Part shown: one piece after another, positions 1-8,097 of the stretch
How positions within the stretch are numbered: position 1 is the first letter of the stretch
How the letters are laid out: every line of letters starts with the position of its first letter
From: Paenibacillus artemisiicola
Lineage (GTDB): Bacteria; Bacillota; Bacilli; Paenibacillales; Paenibacillaceae
Direction: 5' to 3'
Length of the DNA stretch: 42,287 bases
Assembly (NCBI RefSeq): GCF_017652985.1
Contig: NZ_JAGGDJ010000049.1
Coordinates: forward strand, 1-42,287
Position numbers and translations under genes: made by a program
Notes under the pieces: model-generated
Seen by the model: only the letters and a program-made list of their open reading frames with translations
Told to the model about the DNA's origin: nothing
The model's database searches: none

Positions 1-125
1 CAGGTTGCCTACGTGTTACTCACCCGTCCGCCGCTAACCTTCCCCGAAGGGAAGATCCGCTCGACTTGCATGTATTAGGCACGCCGCCAGCGTTCGTCCT
101 GAGCCAGGATCAAACTCTCCATAAA
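1..125 (-). rRNA. rrs: 16S rRNA, 5' end (partial)
   Basis: The reverse complement carries the universal 5' region of bacterial 16S rRNA: GAGTTTGATCCTGGCTCAG, then GACGAACGCTGGCGGC and TGCCTAATACATGCAAGTCG, and it ends with GTGAGTAACACGTAGGCAAC at the window edge. Only about 125 nt of the gene is present. The mature 5' end is placed at about 125 by comparison with the Bacillus TTTAT-GGAGAG start. The V1 loop is the short TCTTCCCTTCGGGGAAGG form. The rest of the rrn operon lies outside the window. Confidence 0.97.
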
Positions 126-295
126 AGCGGATTGGTTTGCGTGTACAACCGAAGGTTGGACATGCGATATTCCGCTGAGATGAATTCGCTTGTTAGCTCA
201 TTCAAAAAACTAGCTTGTTCAAACCTTTTGACAGGTCGCTCATTGTTCAGTTTTCAAGGAACAAAGTCGTTACATTCATCGTCCGGCTCATGACC
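126..295 (-). other. rRNA leader with boxA-like antitermination element
   Basis: This is the transcribed leader between promoter P2 and the 16S gene. On the minus strand positions 243-265 read TTTGTTCCTTGAAAACTGAA, which matches the Bacillus boxA-type leader element used for rRNA antitermination. A small hairpin at 146-160 (CCAACCTTCGGTTG) probably belongs to the pre-16S processing stem. A 75-codon plus-strand ORF here overlaps the rRNA and is spurious. Confidence 0.75.
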
Positions 296-303
296 GGAAT
301 TAG

Positions 304-333
304 AATATATCATATCTCGAAACAGTTTGGCAA
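304..333 (-). promoter_or_regulatory. rrn promoter P2 (gene-proximal)
   Basis: Minus strand: -35 TTGCCA (328-333), 18-nt spacer, -10 TATATT (304-309), followed by CTAATTCCGG. It lies about 180 nt upstream of the mature 16S end. The -10 and its downstream flank are identical to those of P1 about 100 bp upstream. Confidence 0.7.
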
Positions 334-401
334 GCCTTAATTTCGGGCTTGTTTCGTTTTCGATCACCGCGCCGTTTCTCGTTCGTCCCGGCCGGAATTA
401 G

Positions 402-431
402 AATATACCATAGTTCGAATGATATCTGCAA
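402..431 (-). promoter_or_regulatory. rrn promoter P1 (distal)
   Basis: Minus strand: -35 TTGCAG (426-431), 18-nt spacer, -10 TATATT (402-407), then the same CTAATTCCGG flank as P2. The A/T-rich stretch just upstream (about 432-447, CGAAAAAGTGC on the minus strand) could act as an UP element. Tandem promoters are usual for rrn operons of Bacilli. Confidence 0.7.
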
Positions 432-440
432 GCACTTTTT

Positions 441-454
441 CGAAAAATGTCGAA
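441..454. promoter_or_regulatory. possible Spo0A-type box upstream of rrn P1
   Basis: CGAAAAATGTCGAA contains TGTCGAA (448-454), which equals the Spo0A 0A-box core, preceded by a partial second copy. The same 14-mer recurs at 5895-5908 upstream of the SLH gene. A 7-mer occurs often by chance, so this is a weak call resting mainly on the shared 14-mer and its promoter position. Confidence 0.3.
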
Positions 455-491
455 CGCAAGCCGCGTTTCTCCAACTAAATTCGCGAAGTAT

Positions 492-515
492 AAGAAAACA
501 GCTGCCGGAGGCAGC
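492..515 (-). terminator. terminator of the DJ-1/PfpI gene
   Basis: On the minus strand GCTGCC-TCC-GGCAGC (501-515) is followed by TGTTTTCTT (492-500). It lies 29 nt past the stop codon of the DJ-1/PfpI gene and separates it from rrn P1. Confidence 0.7.
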
Positions 516-543
516 CGTTTAGCGTTCATTTCTATAGCCAAGC

Positions 544-1101
544 CTACGCTAGCAATTTCAGAAATTCGCGCATAAAACCGGGCAAATCCGGCCATGCGTG
601 ACCGGAAACAAGTTTGCCGTCGACGTGAAGCGTCTCTTTGGCGTAGCTTGCACCAAGCCGTTCGACATCCAGCCGGCACGCATTGTAGGCCGTCATCGTC
701 CGGCTGCGGAAGTAACTCGTGTCGCTCAACGCCGCAAAAACCTGAACGCCGTGGCAGATGGCCCCGACCGGCTTATCCGCTTCTAGGAAGTGGCTCAGTA
801 TGCGTGGAAGATCCTCGTTGCCCCGAATGTATTCGGGTGCCCGGCCGCCGGGAATCACCAAGCCGTCGTACTGGGCGGGATCGACGTCCGCGAACGCGAT
901 ATGGGCCGGCAGCAAATGGGCCGGTTTCTCCGTGTACGTTTCCCAGCCTTCGACGAAATCATGCACCACGGTGTGAAGCACCTTTTTGGCCGGCGCCGCC
1001 AGAACGGCCTCGTACCCTTCCTCCAGCACGCGAAAATAAGGATAGTAGACTTCAAGTACCTCCGCGGCGTCTCCGGTGACGATGAGAATGCGCTTGGACA
1101 T
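544..1101 (-). CDS. DJ-1/PfpI family protein
   Basis: A 185-residue protein of the DJ-1/PfpI class I glutamine-amidotransferase-like fold, which includes YhbO/PfpI stress proteins reported as proteases, chaperones or deglycases; the exact activity is disputed for much of the family. The nucleophile-elbow motif GAICHG places the reactive pair at Cys116-His117, and the preceding strand reads DGLVIPGGRAPEYIRG (79-94), typical of the family. Length is normal. There is no signal peptide, so it should be cytoplasmic. The ATG at 1101 follows GAGGAGG at 11 nt. It stands alone, with its own promoter (1144-1172) and terminator (492-515), next to the rRNA operon. The cellular substrate cannot be told from sequence. 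Confidence 0.93.
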   Translation of the reverse strand: MSKRILIVTGDAAEVLEVYYPYFRVLEEGYEAVLAAPAKKVLHTVVHDFVEGWETYTEKPAHLLPAHIAFADVDPAQYDGLVIPGGRAPEYIRGNEDLPRILSHFLEADKPVGAICHGVQVFAALSDTSYFRSRTMTAYNACRLDVERLGASYAKETLHVDGKLVSGHAWPDLPGFMREFLKLLA

Positions 1102-1143
1102 GCGTTTTCGTTCCTCCTCTTAATGGCTTGCCTACTCAAAATC

Positions 1144-1172
1144 AGTATGAATGAGCTTCCATAATGTGTAAA
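1144..1172 (-). promoter_or_regulatory. predicted sigma-A promoter of the DJ-1/PfpI gene
   Basis: Minus strand: TTTACA (1167-1172), 17-nt spacer, CATACT (1144-1149). It matches 5 of 6 and 4 of 6 consensus bases and lies about 45 nt upstream of the ATG. Confidence 0.5.
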
Positions 1173-1213
1173 CGGGAGGTTTTGACGCCTGATGTCGAAC
1201 TCGCCGAAGATTC

Positions 1214-1249
1214 GCTCAAAACAAAAGACGCCGGGTCAGGCCCGGCGCC
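1214..1249 (-). terminator. terminator of the SLH repeat protein gene
   Basis: On the minus strand a GC-rich stem (CGCCGGG-CCTGA-CCCGGCG, within 1228-1249) is followed by TTTTGTTTTG (1217-1226). It starts about 30 nt past the stop codon at 1281. Confidence 0.85.
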
Positions 1250-1280
1250 TTCGGGATAACGAGTTGCACGATATGCTGGA

Positions 1281-4200
1281 TCAGCTTAATTGAAACTGGT
1301 CGAAAAATTGCGCCTTGTCCGCCCCGTCGATCGCAAGCGATCCATTCGCCGCGGTCGGGGACAGCTTGAAATGCGCGGCGTCGAGCTTTATCGCTTGAAC
1401 GGCAACGGTGGCGTTTTGCAGCTGCCGATTCAGATCGGACACAAAAGCATCTATGCTGGCATATGCCCTTTTCAGTTGAATCGTCGCCGTATGGGCGCCG
1501 TCGCCGACCGTGAACGTCCGGTTCTTGCTCGTATCCTCGTCCGTGCCGGAGAAATGATTCGACCCGAACAGCGCGTCATACCCGCCGCCGAGCGTCACGG
1601 ATGCTTGCGAGCCGGTCGCGAAGGTCGTGACGAAGAACGTATCCCCGAAGCCCATCGCCGCCAGCGTACGCTGTCCCAGATCGATGTGATGGTCGTTGCA
1701 ATATTGTTGAATGAAGCTGTCGACCGCCGAGCCCACCGCCTGTCCGGTCGTGAAACCGTTCAGCGGGATGTTCCAGGTCAGGTCCACCGGAATCGTGACG
1801 TTGCCGTCGCTGATCGTAAAATGGACCGGATGGTCGCCGAAATTCGTGTCCGCGATTTGAAAGCTCTCGCCTCTTGCTTGCGTCGCGTATGCCGTACTGA
1901 AGTCAAACGACGTCACGGCCTTGCTGCCAATAAACCACAGCTCGGCGATCCGGGCTTCCGCCGCGGTCAGCTTGGCTTCGTTCGTCACGAGGACTTGCCG
2001 CGCGGACGTTAACCCGTCATATGCCGCGCGCGCCGACGCAACGGCGGTTTTGTCTGCGAGCGTGATGGCGTCCGGCGCCTGCAATGCGTCGATGAGCGCG
2101 ATCACGGCGGCCGCGGCCCGCAGGTCGGCTTCGTGCTCCGCCTTCAATTGCCCGATCCGGGCGACCGCGCCGGTCAATTGGCTGTAGTTCGATACCAGCG
2201 CTTGCTGCGCGCTCGTCAAGGCCGCGTAAGCGTCGTTAGCGGCGTTGACCGCCGCTTCGTCGAATCGCGTCAACTGGGCGATCGCCGGAAGCGCCGCGAT
2301 CTGCGCAACGACGGCGTCAGCCGCCGCCTTATCGGCTTTAAGCTCGACGATTCGGTCGGCGGCGGCCGTCAGAGCGTCGCGATTCGTGACCAGCGCTTGC
2401 CGGGTCGCCGTCAGGGAGTTGAACGCGTCGGCGGCCGCATTCACAGCCGTCTCGTCGGACAGCTTCAACTGCGCGACGGCCGGGAGCGCCGCGATGAGCG
2501 CGGTGACGGCGTCGGCCGCTTGGAGATCCTCCAGCGCAGCAATTCGTGCCAGCGCGTCCGTCAGCTTGGCCTGATTCGTCACCAGCGCCTGCTGCGAGAC
2601 CGATAGCGCTTGGAAGGCCGTATTGGCCGCGACCACGGCCGGCTTATCGGACAGCTTGAGCTGGGCCGTGTCCGGCAGCGCGACGATCAGCGCGACGACG
2701 TCGTTGGCTTCCGCGATCAGCGCGTCGATCTTCGCCAGCGCGTCCGTCAGCTTGGCGTGGTTCGTTACCAACGCCTGCTGGGAGGCCGACAGCGCGTCGT
2801 AGGCGGTTTTCGCCGCGGCTACGGATGCTTGGTCGTCGAGCGTGATCGCCGCGTTCGAAGGCAGCGCGTCAATCAGCGCGACGACGTCGTTGGCCGCCGC
2901 GAGCAGCGAGTCGATCTTCGCCAGCGCGTCCGCCAGCTTCGCGTGATTCGTTACCAGCGCCTGCTGGGAGGACGACAGCGCGTCGTACGCGGACTTCGCC
3001 GCGTCCACGGTCGCTTGGTCGGCCAGCGTGACCGCCGAGGCCGACGGCAGCGCGTCGATCAGCGCGACGACGTCGCTCGCCGCCGCGAACAGCGCGTCGA
3101 TCTTCGCCAGCGCGTCTGTCAGCTTGGCGTGGTTCGTTACCAGCGCCTGCTGCGAGGCCGACAGCGCGTCGAACGCGGTTTTCGCCGCGGCTACGGATGC
3201 TTGGTCGTCGAGCGTGATCGCCGCGTTTGAAGGCAGCGCGTAAATCAGCGCGACGACATCGTCGGCCGCCGCGATCAGCGCGTCGATCTTCGCCAGCGCG
3301 TCCGCCAGTTTGGCGTGGTTCGTCACCAGCACTTGCTGGGACGACGACAGCGCGTCGTACGCGGACTTCGCCGCGTCCACAGCCGCCTGGTCTGCCAGCG
3401 TGACCGCCGAGGCCGACGACAGCGCGTCGATCAGCGCTACGACGTCGCTCGCCGCCGCGATCAGCGCGTCGATCTTCGCCAGCGCGTCCGTCAGCTTGGC
3501 GTGGTTCGTCACCAACGCCTGCTGGGAAGACGACAGCGCGTCGTAGGCGGACTTCGCCGCGGCTACGGATGCCTGGTCGTCGAGCGTGATCGCCGCGTTC
3601 GAAGGCAGCGCGTCAATCAGCGCTACGACGTCGTTGGCTGCCGCGATCAGCGCGTCGATCTTCGAAAGCGCGTCCGCCAGCTTCGCGTGATTCGTCACCA
3701 GCGCCTGCTGCGAAGCCGACAGCGCGTCGTACGCGGACTTCGCCGCGTCCACGGTCGCTTGGTCGGCCAGCGTGACCGCCGAGGCCGACGGCAGCGCGTC
3801 GATCAGCAACACGACGTCGCTCGCCGCCGCGATCAGCGTGTCGATCTTCGCGACGGCTTGCGCCAGCTTGTCCTTGTTCGCGACCCGCGCCTGCTGAGCG
3901 GCGGACAAGGCGGCGAACTTCGCGTTCGCGTCCGCCACCGCGCCGCGGTCGGCGAGCGTCGCCGCGGCCGGCTCCGGAAGCGCCGCGATCAACGCCGCGA
4001 CCGCGTCGGCGTCCGCCTTGCGCGCGTCGATCCGCGCCAGCGCCGCGGCCAGCTCGTCCGCGTTCGCCACGAGCGCCTGCTGCGCCGCGGTCAACGCGTC
4101 GAAGGCGCTCTTGGCGGCCGTGACCGCCGGCTCGTCCTCGAGTTGAACCGCCGCGGCGTCAGGCAGCGCGTCGATCAACGCGACGACCGCGTCCGCCGCG

Positions 4201-5786
4201 GCCTTATCCGCCTTCAGCTCGGCGATCCGGGCGACCGCGTCGCTCAGCTTCGTCCGGTCGGCCGTCTTCACGAGCGCCTTCTGCGACGCCGACAGCGCGG
4301 CGAACGCCGTTTCGGCGGCCTTCACGCCGGCTTCGTCGCCGGCCAGCGTCAGATCCGCGGTCGCCGGAAGCGCCGCGATCAGCGCCGTCACCCGGTCGGC
4401 CGCCGCGCGGTCGATCTGCTCCTGGCTCGGACCGGACGGGGGCGGCGGCGGCGGATGGATGACCGCGCCGGTTTCGTCCAGCAGCTTGTTCGGCTGCTTC
4501 TCGAAGCTGCTCGACTGCTGCGCTTCCTTGCTCATCGTGGCGGTTTCGATCGTGCCGCCGCCCGTGACCTTGACCGCCGCGTTCAGCACCAGGTCCACGA
4601 TCTTCGCGCCGCTGCCGAGCGCGATGGCGTTGCCCGTCGCCTCGTCCGTGACCGTGATCTGCTCCACGCTCCCGCTCGGAATGTCGATGCGGACCTGGAT
4701 GCCGGAAACGTCGACGTCGTCGAACGAGCCGAGCAGCGTGACCGTCGTCCCCTTCGGCAGCAGGCGGCTAAGCTGGACGTCGGTGAAGCCTTCCCCCGTC
4801 AGATCCGATTCCTCGAGCGTCGCGCCGCTCTGCATGACGGCCGAAGCGACCGTCGTCGTGCCTTCCGCTACGATCCGGACGAGCCCCGCCGCCTTGTCCA
4901 CCACGACCGTGAGCAGCACGGAATCCTCGAAGTGAATGCTGTGCGCGCCGCCGCCCTGCACGAGCGTCGTGCCCTTCACCGTGACCTGCCGCAGCGCGGC
5001 GTCGCCCTCGCCGATGCCCGGGGCGAACGTCAGGCTGCCTTCGATGACCGTGTTCCGCAGCGTGACGCCCGGCGCGGCGATCACGACGTCGCCCTTGATC
5101 GTCTGCGTGCCGGTCTCCGGACCGTACGTCCCTGCTTTGTCGAATGCGATCGGCGCGGCCTTGACCTTCAGTGCGTGGCTCAAAATGACGACGGCTTCCG
5201 CGCGGGTCGCGTGATTCGCCGGGCGGAACGCATGATCCTCGTAACCGCGCATGATGCCGGCGTCCTCGACCGCGCCGACGGCGCCCTTGCTCCACGGCGG
5301 AATCGATGCCGCGTCCGCGAAGGCTTGGGCGCTAGCCGCCGAAGGTGTCAAGCCGAGCAGCCGCTGGGCGATGACCGCGATCTCCTGGCGCGTGACCGGC
5401 GCGTTCGGATGGACCGTCCCGTCCCCGTAGCCCGCGATATAGCCGGCCGCAGCCGCCTTCTGAAAATCCGCGTAGCTCCAATCGCCCGCTTCCAAATCGC
5501 CGAACGCCGCACCGCCGGTCCGCGCGAAACCGAACGCCCGGTTGACGAGCGCGACGAATTCCGCCCGCGTGACGGCCTTGTCCGGCCGGAAATTGCCGTC
5601 CTCGTACCCGCCGATCAGGCCTTGCGCGATCCATTGCCGGATCTCCTGCTCCGCCCAGTGTCCGCCGATATCGGCGACCGGGCCCGCGCCGCCCGCCGCG
5701 CCGTTCGCCGTGCCGAGCAGCGAGAGCGAAAGCGATCCGGCCAGCGTGAGACTGACCATTTTTTTGCCGAATGATGCCTTTCTCAT
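1281..5786 (-). CDS. SLH-domain surface protein with 13 helical tandem repeats
   Basis: A secreted 1501-residue cell-surface protein. Residues 1-30 form a Sec signal peptide (KK..VSLTLAGSLSLSLLG..ANGA). Three SLH domains follow (about 37-87, 96-147, 156-206) with the motifs TRAE, TRQE and TRAE; SLH domains anchor proteins to the secondary cell-wall polymer. Residues 215-440 are rich in V/T/G and look beta-solenoid-like. A proline run (about 443-448) leads into 13 repeats of about 62 residues (458-1283), each resembling a small helical bundle (LIDALP...TLADQ..V..AKSAYDALS..QQALVTN..KL..A..KI). The last 218 residues contain GDGAHTATIQL..SIDAFVSDLN, like the flagellin IN motif. AAGGGGAGG-type RBS at 5793-5799 fixes the ATG. 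A structural or adhesive S-layer role is inferred. Confidence 0.9.
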   Translation of the reverse strand: MRKASFGKKMVSLTLAGSLSLSLLGTANGAAGGAGPVADIGGHWAEQEIRQWIAQGLIGGYEDGNFRPDKAVTRAEFVALVNRAFGFARTGGAAFGDLEAGDWSYADFQKAAAAGYIAGYGDGTVHPNAPVTRQEIAVIAQRLLGLTPSAASAQAFADAASIPPWSKGAVGAVEDAGIMRGYEDHAFRPANHATRAEAVVILSHALKVKAAPIAFDKAGTYGPETGTQTIKGDVVIAAPGVTLRNTVIEGSLTFAPGIGEGDAALRQVTVKGTTLVQGGGAHSIHFEDSVLLTVVVDKAAGLVRIVAEGTTTVASAVMQSGATLEESDLTGEGFTDVQLSRLLPKGTTVTLLGSFDDVDVSGIQVRIDIPSGSVEQITVTDEATGNAIALGSGAKIVDLVLNAAVKVTGGGTIETATMSKEAQQSSSFEKQPNKLLDETGAVIHPPPPPPSGPSQEQIDRAAADRVTALIAALPATADLTLAGDEAGVKAAETAFAALSASQKALVKTADRTKLSDAVARIAELKADKAAADAVVALIDALPDAAAVQLEDEPAVTAAKSAFDALTAAQQALVANADELAAALARIDARKADADAVAALIAALPEPAAATLADRGAVADANAKFAALSAAQQARVANKDKLAQAVAKIDTLIAAASDVVLLIDALPSASAVTLADQATVDAAKSAYDALSASQQALVTNHAKLADALSKIDALIAAANDVVALIDALPSNAAITLDDQASVAAAKSAYDALSSSQQALVTNHAKLTDALAKIDALIAAASDVVALIDALSSASAVTLADQAAVDAAKSAYDALSSSQQVLVTNHAKLADALAKIDALIAAADDVVALIYALPSNAAITLDDQASVAAAKTAFDALSASQQALVTNHAKLTDALAKIDALFAAASDVVALIDALPSASAVTLADQATVDAAKSAYDALSSSQQALVTNHAKLADALAKIDSLLAAANDVVALIDALPSNAAITLDDQASVAAAKTAYDALSASQQALVTNHAKLTDALAKIDALIAEANDVVALIVALPDTAQLKLSDKPAVVAANTAFQALSVSQQALVTNQAKLTDALARIAALEDLQAADAVTALIAALPAVAQLKLSDETAVNAAADAFNSLTATRQALVTNRDALTAAADRIVELKADKAAADAVVAQIAALPAIAQLTRFDEAAVNAANDAYAALTSAQQALVSNYSQLTGAVARIGQLKAEHEADLRAAAAVIALIDALQAPDAITLADKTAVASARAAYDGLTSARQVLVTNEAKLTAAEARIAELWFIGSKAVTSFDFSTAYATQARGESFQIADTNFGDHPVHFTISDGNVTIPVDLTWNIPLNGFTTGQAVGSAVDSFIQQYCNDHHIDLGQRTLAAMGFGDTFFVTTFATGSQASVTLGGGYDALFGSNHFSGTDEDTSKNRTFTVGDGAHTATIQLKRAYASIDAFVSDLNRQLQNATVAVQAIKLDAAHFKLSPTAANGSLAIDGADKAQFFDQFQLS
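1938..4415 (-). repeat. 13 tandem repeats, core with exact 186-bp period
   Basis: These are the coding repeats of the SLH protein. The string TCGATCTTCG (or a close variant) recurs at 2725, 2911, 3097, 3283, 3469, 3655 and 3841, always 186 bp apart, and TCGATC also falls at 4027. The six central units alternate between two types at protein level (SASAVTLADQATVDAAK and SNAAITLDDQASVAAAK), so the recent unit of duplication was a 372-bp pair. Outer repeats are more diverged. Confidence 0.95.
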
Positions 5787-5894
5787 TACTTGCCTCCCCG
5801 TTCTTGTCTAAGGCTTGACTTCCGCCGCCCAAAGCGATGAAACGCCAAGTCCACACTCATTCGACGAACGGGGCGGCAAGTCCTCCAGCTTTAT

Positions 5895-5908
5895 CGAAAA
5901 ATGTCGAA
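5895..5908. promoter_or_regulatory. possible Spo0A-type box upstream of the SLH gene
   Basis: CGAAAAATGTCGAA, the same 14-mer as at 441-454, lies about 110 bp upstream of the SLH gene start and contains TGTCGAA. No convincing -35/-10 pair was found between 5800 and 5975, so the promoter of the SLH gene is not assigned. Confidence 0.3.
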
Positions 5909-5974
5909 ATTTCCCGCGCATTCGGGGCAACCCCTGTGAACGGGCTGCGAAAGTCCCGATCTTCATGGCCTCCG

Positions 5975-6322
5975 CTACTTCCGTTCGACCTGCAAATAGG
6001 CCACGTCCTTGACCGTGTACGTGTCCTTGAGCCGCTCTTCCGAGAGGACGCCGAGCTTCACGAGCTGCGCGATTTTGGCGGTGTCCGGGCTCGACAGCAG
6101 ACGCCACAGCTCCAAATCCGGGAGCGCCTCGAACAGCTTCGTCTCGTCGTACTCCTTCCTCCGGTGCGGCACGACCTTGACGGCATAGCTGCCGACTTCG
6201 AGCGTCGTCGTCCCGTTCTCCGCGCAGTGCGCCAAGATTTCCTCCCGCAGGCCGGCCAGCTCCTGCTCGAGCTCCTTTTGTTTCTTCTTCAGCCGATAGT
6301 AGCTTCGGACCTTGTCGTTCAC
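5975..6322 (-). CDS. small coiled-coil protein of unknown function
   Basis: A 115-residue protein I cannot name. Residues 7-32 (YRLKKKQKELEQELAGLREE) form a charged heptad-like helix. A short beta segment (TTLEVGSYAVKVVPHRRKEYD) and an alpha-helical tail (LFEALPDLELWRLL..AKIAQLVKLGVLSEERLKD) follow. This layout recalls phage-type Gp157-like helper proteins only loosely. It has no signal peptide or membrane segment. The start is GTG at 6322, preceded by AAAGGAG at about 11 nt. The gene is 189 bp upstream of the SLH gene on the same strand; no terminator was seen between them, so read-through is possible. It is real by codon pattern and RBS, but its role is unknown. Confidence 0.75.
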   Translation of the reverse strand: MNDKVRSYYRLKKKQKELEQELAGLREEILAHCAENGTTTLEVGSYAVKVVPHRRKEYDETKLFEALPDLELWRLLSSPDTAKIAQLVKLGVLSEERLKDTYTVKDVAYLQVERK

Positions 6323-6554
6323 CTGTGCTCACGCTCCTTTACGCTGATATATATGCCGCCCGAAGGCGCATTAGAGCGAAAAGCGGCGTTCGGCCGGGCG
6401 GCGAGCGGAGACCTGCGCGATAACGCGAAAACCCTTCAAGCGCGGCAGGCCGGTTGGCCGAGGCGGCATGGCGCCCGCGATGCAAGCCGTTGCAAAGTCC
6501 GGCGTACGCGCCGCCCTGGCGACAGCGGATCCGATCAACTCCGCATTGCGACGC

Positions 6555-6586
6555 AAAAAAGGCTTCCTCCCCGAAAGGAAGAAGCC
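6555..6586 (-). terminator. terminator of the nrtR-pncA-pncB operon
   Basis: On the minus strand GGCTTCTTCC-TTTCGG-GGAGGAAGCC is followed by TTTTTT (6555-6560). It lies about 40 nt past the pncB stop. The 230-bp gap 6323-6554 holds nothing else I can identify. Confidence 0.9.
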
Positions 6587-6627
6587 TCGCATCCGAACTT
6601 GGCCGCCGATTCGCGACGCGGCGCGCC

Positions 6628-8070
6628 TTACGTCCGGTATTTCTCGATCAGCGCCATCTTCAGCTCCCACGCCGTCTCGCTCAGGTTGACGCGGTACTCC
6701 GCCGGGTTCATCTTGCGCAGCACCTGCGGCCAGAAGAGCTTCAGCTGCTCGCGGTGATAGCGGCGGATGTCGTCGAGCGACGGCAGCTCGTAGACGAGCT
6801 CGCCGTCCGCGAAAATTTCCGCCAGCAGCGGCACGGCGTCATAGCGTTGGATAACCTTCTGAATGTAATGATGCACGGGATCGAACAGCCGCAGCGGTTC
6901 CTCGGTAAGCATCGGACCTTCCTCGACCAGCGTCACGTAGTCGCCTTCGGCGATGCCCGTCTCGCGGTTGACGATCCGGTATACGTCCTTGCGCCCGGGG
7001 GTGGTGACCTTCTCGGGATTGCCGGAAATTTTGATGACCGGCACGAACTCGCCGTCCTTCTCCCGCGCCGCCAGCTTGTAGACGCCGCCGAGCGACGGCT
7101 GGCCCGCCGAGGTGATCAGCTGCGTGCCGACGCCCCAGACGTCGATTTTGGCCCCCTGCGCCTTCAGGCTGAAAATCAAATCCTCGTCCAAATCGTTCGA
7201 GGCGACGATGCCGACGTACGGGAGCCCCGCTTCGTCCAGCATCCGCCGGGCTTCCTGCGACAAGTACGCCAGGTCTCCGCTGTCGAGCCGAATGCCGTTC
7301 ATCCGCTTGCCCTGCTTCTCCAGCAGCTTCCCGACGCGGATCGCGTTCGGCACGCCGCTGCGCAGCGTATCGTACGTATCGACGAGCAGCGTCACCTGGT
7401 CCGGCAGCACCTCCGCGTATTGGCGAAACGCCTCTTCCTCGCTGTCGTGGCCCTGCACCCAGGCGTGCGCGTGCGTGCCTTTGGTCGGGATGCCGAACAG
7501 CATGCCCGCCCGCAAATTCGACGTCGCGTGAAAGCCCGCGATGTACGCCGCCCGCGCGCCCCAGACGGCCGCATCGGCTTCCTGCGCGCGGCGCGTGCCG
7601 AATTCCAACAGGCCGTCTTCGCCGGCGACCTGCTTGATGCGCGAAGCTTTCGTCGCGATTAGCGTCTGGTAGTTCACGAAGTTGAGAATCGCCGTCTCGA
7701 TCAGCTGGGCCTCGAAAATCCGCGCCGTCACGCGCAGCAGCGGCTCGTTCGGAAACACGATCGTCCCTTCCGGCACGGCGTCCAGCCGGCCCGTGAACCG
7801 AAAGGCGCGCAAAGCGTCCAGGAACGCCTCCGCGTACCCTTCCTCCTGCGTCCGCAGGAACGCGATCTCCTCGTCGCCGAATCGGATGTTCCGGATATAG
7901 CCGACGACCCGCTCGAGGCCCGCGAACACCGCGTACCCGTTGCCGAAGGGCAGCTTGCGGAAGAACACCTCGAACACGGCCTGCTCGTCGTGCGTCCCCT
8001 GCACCCAATGGGCGTACATCATGTTGATCTGGTATTTATCGGTATGCAGCGTCAAATGCTCGTTCGTCAT
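6628..8070 (-). CDS. pncB: nicotinate phosphoribosyltransferase
   Basis: Converts nicotinate and PRPP, with ATP hydrolysis, to nicotinate mononucleotide, the entry step of the Preiss-Handler route to NAD. The 480-residue protein has the family's N-terminal LHTDKYQINMMYAHW, the segment FGTRRAQEADAAVWGARAAYIAG (157-179), and the histidine-rich GTHAHAW (198-204) in the region of the phosphorylated catalytic histidine. RLDSGDLAYLS and SNDLDE follow in the phosphate-binding barrel. Length is typical of the long Gram-positive form. The ATG at 8070 is 27 nt after the pncA stop, and the gene is last in an nrtR-pncA-pncB operon, so regulation by NrtR is expected. Confidence 0.96.
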   Translation of the reverse strand: MTNEHLTLHTDKYQINMMYAHWVQGTHDEQAVFEVFFRKLPFGNGYAVFAGLERVVGYIRNIRFGDEEIAFLRTQEEGYAEAFLDALRAFRFTGRLDAVPEGTIVFPNEPLLRVTARIFEAQLIETAILNFVNYQTLIATKASRIKQVAGEDGLLEFGTRRAQEADAAVWGARAAYIAGFHATSNLRAGMLFGIPTKGTHAHAWVQGHDSEEEAFRQYAEVLPDQVTLLVDTYDTLRSGVPNAIRVGKLLEKQGKRMNGIRLDSGDLAYLSQEARRMLDEAGLPYVGIVASNDLDEDLIFSLKAQGAKIDVWGVGTQLITSAGQPSLGGVYKLAAREKDGEFVPVIKISGNPEKVTTPGRKDVYRIVNRETGIAEGDYVTLVEEGPMLTEEPLRLFDPVHHYIQKVIQRYDAVPLLAEIFADGELVYELPSLDDIRRYHREQLKLFWPQVLRKMNPAEYRVNLSETAWELKMALIEKYRT

Positions 8071-8097
8071 CTGCGTTCGTTCCCCTCTATGTCGAAT

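Noticed and set aside
66..293. 75-codon plus-strand ORF
   Set aside because: It lies over the 16S 5' end and its leader.
3315..5774. 819-codon plus-strand ORF opposite the SLH gene
   Set aside because: Arg-rich shadow frame created by GC-rich codon bias and the repeats; no RBS and no recognisable domain.
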